NCBI GenBank assembly: GCA_051657715.1
Contig: JBOFLF010000042.1
Coordinates: 1-54,639, forward strand
Origin: JBOFBH01 sp051657715
GTDB lineage: Bacteria > Actinomycetota > Actinomycetes > Actinomycetales > Angustibacteraceae
Length of the DNA: 54,639 bases
Direction of reading: 5' to 3'
Shown in pieces: positions 53,996-54,639 of this stretch. Numbering within the stretch: position 1 is the stretch's first letter; every line of letters begins with the position of its first letter. Both the position numbers and the translations under genes were made by a program. The notes under the pieces were generated by a model. It was not told the origin of the DNA, did no database searches, and saw only the letters and a program-made list of their open reading frames with translations.

Positions 53996-54499
53996 ATGTC
54001 TCTTGCGCCGACTCGTGGTGTGGTCTTCGTCCATTCCGCTCCCGCTGCGCTATGCCCACACCTGGAGTGGGCCATTGGGCAGGTGCTTGACGTGCCAGCC
54101 TCTCTCGACTGGACGCCCCAGCCGGCGGATCCCGGCCACCTGCGGGCCGAGTTGTCGTGGCAGGCAGCATCGGGCACCGGTGCTCGTTTGGCTTCGGCAC
54201 TGCGCGGCTGGCAGCGGTTGCGATTCGAGGTCACCGAGGAGCCGACCTCAGCCAGCGATGGATCGCGCTGGAGTCACACCCCGACGCTTGGTATGCACCA
54301 CGCGATCATCGGTGTGCACGGTGACGTCCTGCTGGCTGAGGAACGTGTCCGGTCGGCGCTCCTTGATGGCGCTGTCGATGCCTCGCAGATCGCCGAGCGG
54401 ATGCATCAGGTGCTGGGCACCGCCTGGGACGCCGAGCTGGAGCCGTTCCGCTACGCCGGAGATGGAGCGCCCGTCCGCTGGCTGCACCGCGTGGGCTGA
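53996..54499 (+). CDS. DUF3145 family protein
   Basis: The 167-residue protein starts MSLAPTRGVVFVHSAPAALCPHLEWAIG and contains RGWQRLRFEVTEEP, TPTLGMHHAIIGVHGDVLLAEERVR and LGTAWDAELEPFRYAGDGAPVRWLHRVG. This is the pattern of the actinobacterial DUF3145 family, which has no established function. AAGGAGGGTGAG directly precedes the ATG. The 255-nt gap to the divergent gene contains a TTGACT hexamer (53841-53846) but no clear -10. Confidence 0.9.
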   Translation: MSLAPTRGVVFVHSAPAALCPHLEWAIGQVLDVPASLDWTPQPADPGHLRAELSWQAASGTGARLASALRGWQRLRFEVTEEPTSASDGSRWSHTPTLGMHHAIIGVHGDVLLAEERVRSALLDGAVDASQIAERMHQVLGTAWDAELEPFRYAGDGAPVRWLHRVG

Positions 54500-54611
54500 C
54501 AGGGACCAGGTTGGCTGCCCAGGGACGAGCTCATCGATCAACCCAGACCAACCTGCCGACACCGTGCGCTCAGCCGGCGACAACGACCAGGAAACTCGAT
54601 CAGGCGGTGGG

Positions 54612-54639
54612 GTGGGCAGGGCAGACTCGCCCTGCCCAC
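54612..54639. terminator. 11-bp hairpin at the window end
   Basis: GTGGGCAGGGC (54612-54622) and GCCCTGCCCAC (54629-54639) form a perfect 11-bp stem with a 6-nt loop. It lies about 110 nt after the DUF3145 gene. Whether a T-run follows is outside the window. Confidence 0.6.

Overview
The window is one contiguous piece of a high-GC actinobacterial chromosome. Evidence: GTG is the commonest start codon, genes overlap by 1-4 bases in long operons, and several markers are specific to the phylum (BldD, mIHF, an ATPase-motif-less PriA, DUF2469 beside rnhB, DUF3145). BldD with an intact c-di-GMP signature and a pilMNO cluster point to a morphologically differentiating or piliated lineage. I cannot name the genus from sequence alone.

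Layout. 0.1-4.3 kb: type IV pilus genes (pilD, pilM, pilN, pilO and an unnamed membrane protein). 4.4-8.9 kb: shikimate genes aroC-aroK-aroB, then efp and nusB. 8.9-9.4 kb: bldD on the minus strand. 9.7-19.5 kb: a UMP operon, pyrR-pyrB-pyrC-carA-carB-pyrD-pyrF, with a PyrR-type leader. 19.6-26.2 kb: mihF, gmk, rpoZ, coaBC, metK, priA. 26.2-27.3 kb: a PPOX-family gene facing a vapBC module. 27.4-31.6 kb: def-fmt-rsmB-rpe. 31.6-35.1 kb: a sensor kinase and response regulator divergent from a lipoprotein gene. 35.2-39.1 kb: an FMN riboswitch and ribD-ribE-ribBA. 39.2-47.5 kb: rplS, two lepB genes, rnhB, DUF2469, dusB, dgt, dnaG. 47.5-54.6 kb: an accessory-looking stretch with tRNA-Asn, a GGDEF gene whose 3' end lies inside that tRNA, a divergent GGDEF-EAL gene, two unrecognised genes, a CAU tRNA and a DUF3145 gene.

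Most of the window is housekeeping. The parts worth a second look are: (1) a divergent diguanylate cyclase / GGDEF-EAL pair that share an apparently homologous multi-helix membrane module with an IAPxV...YPxxD...GDT signature; (2) the rpe / sensor-kinase junction, where two convergent genes share a CTAG stop in the loop of a 12-bp hairpin beside a 36-bp perfect palindrome; (3) many in-frame 15-, 18-, 27- or 30-nt tandem repeats in linkers and tails of essential enzymes, while non-coding repeats mostly have other periods; (4) a set of genes whose start codon lies 6-8 nt after a TAGGCT/TAGACT-like hexamer, as expected for leaderless transcripts. A c-di-GMP link between BldD, the cyclase pair and the pili is plausible but is inference. 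No CRISPR array, transposase, integrase or replication origin was seen.
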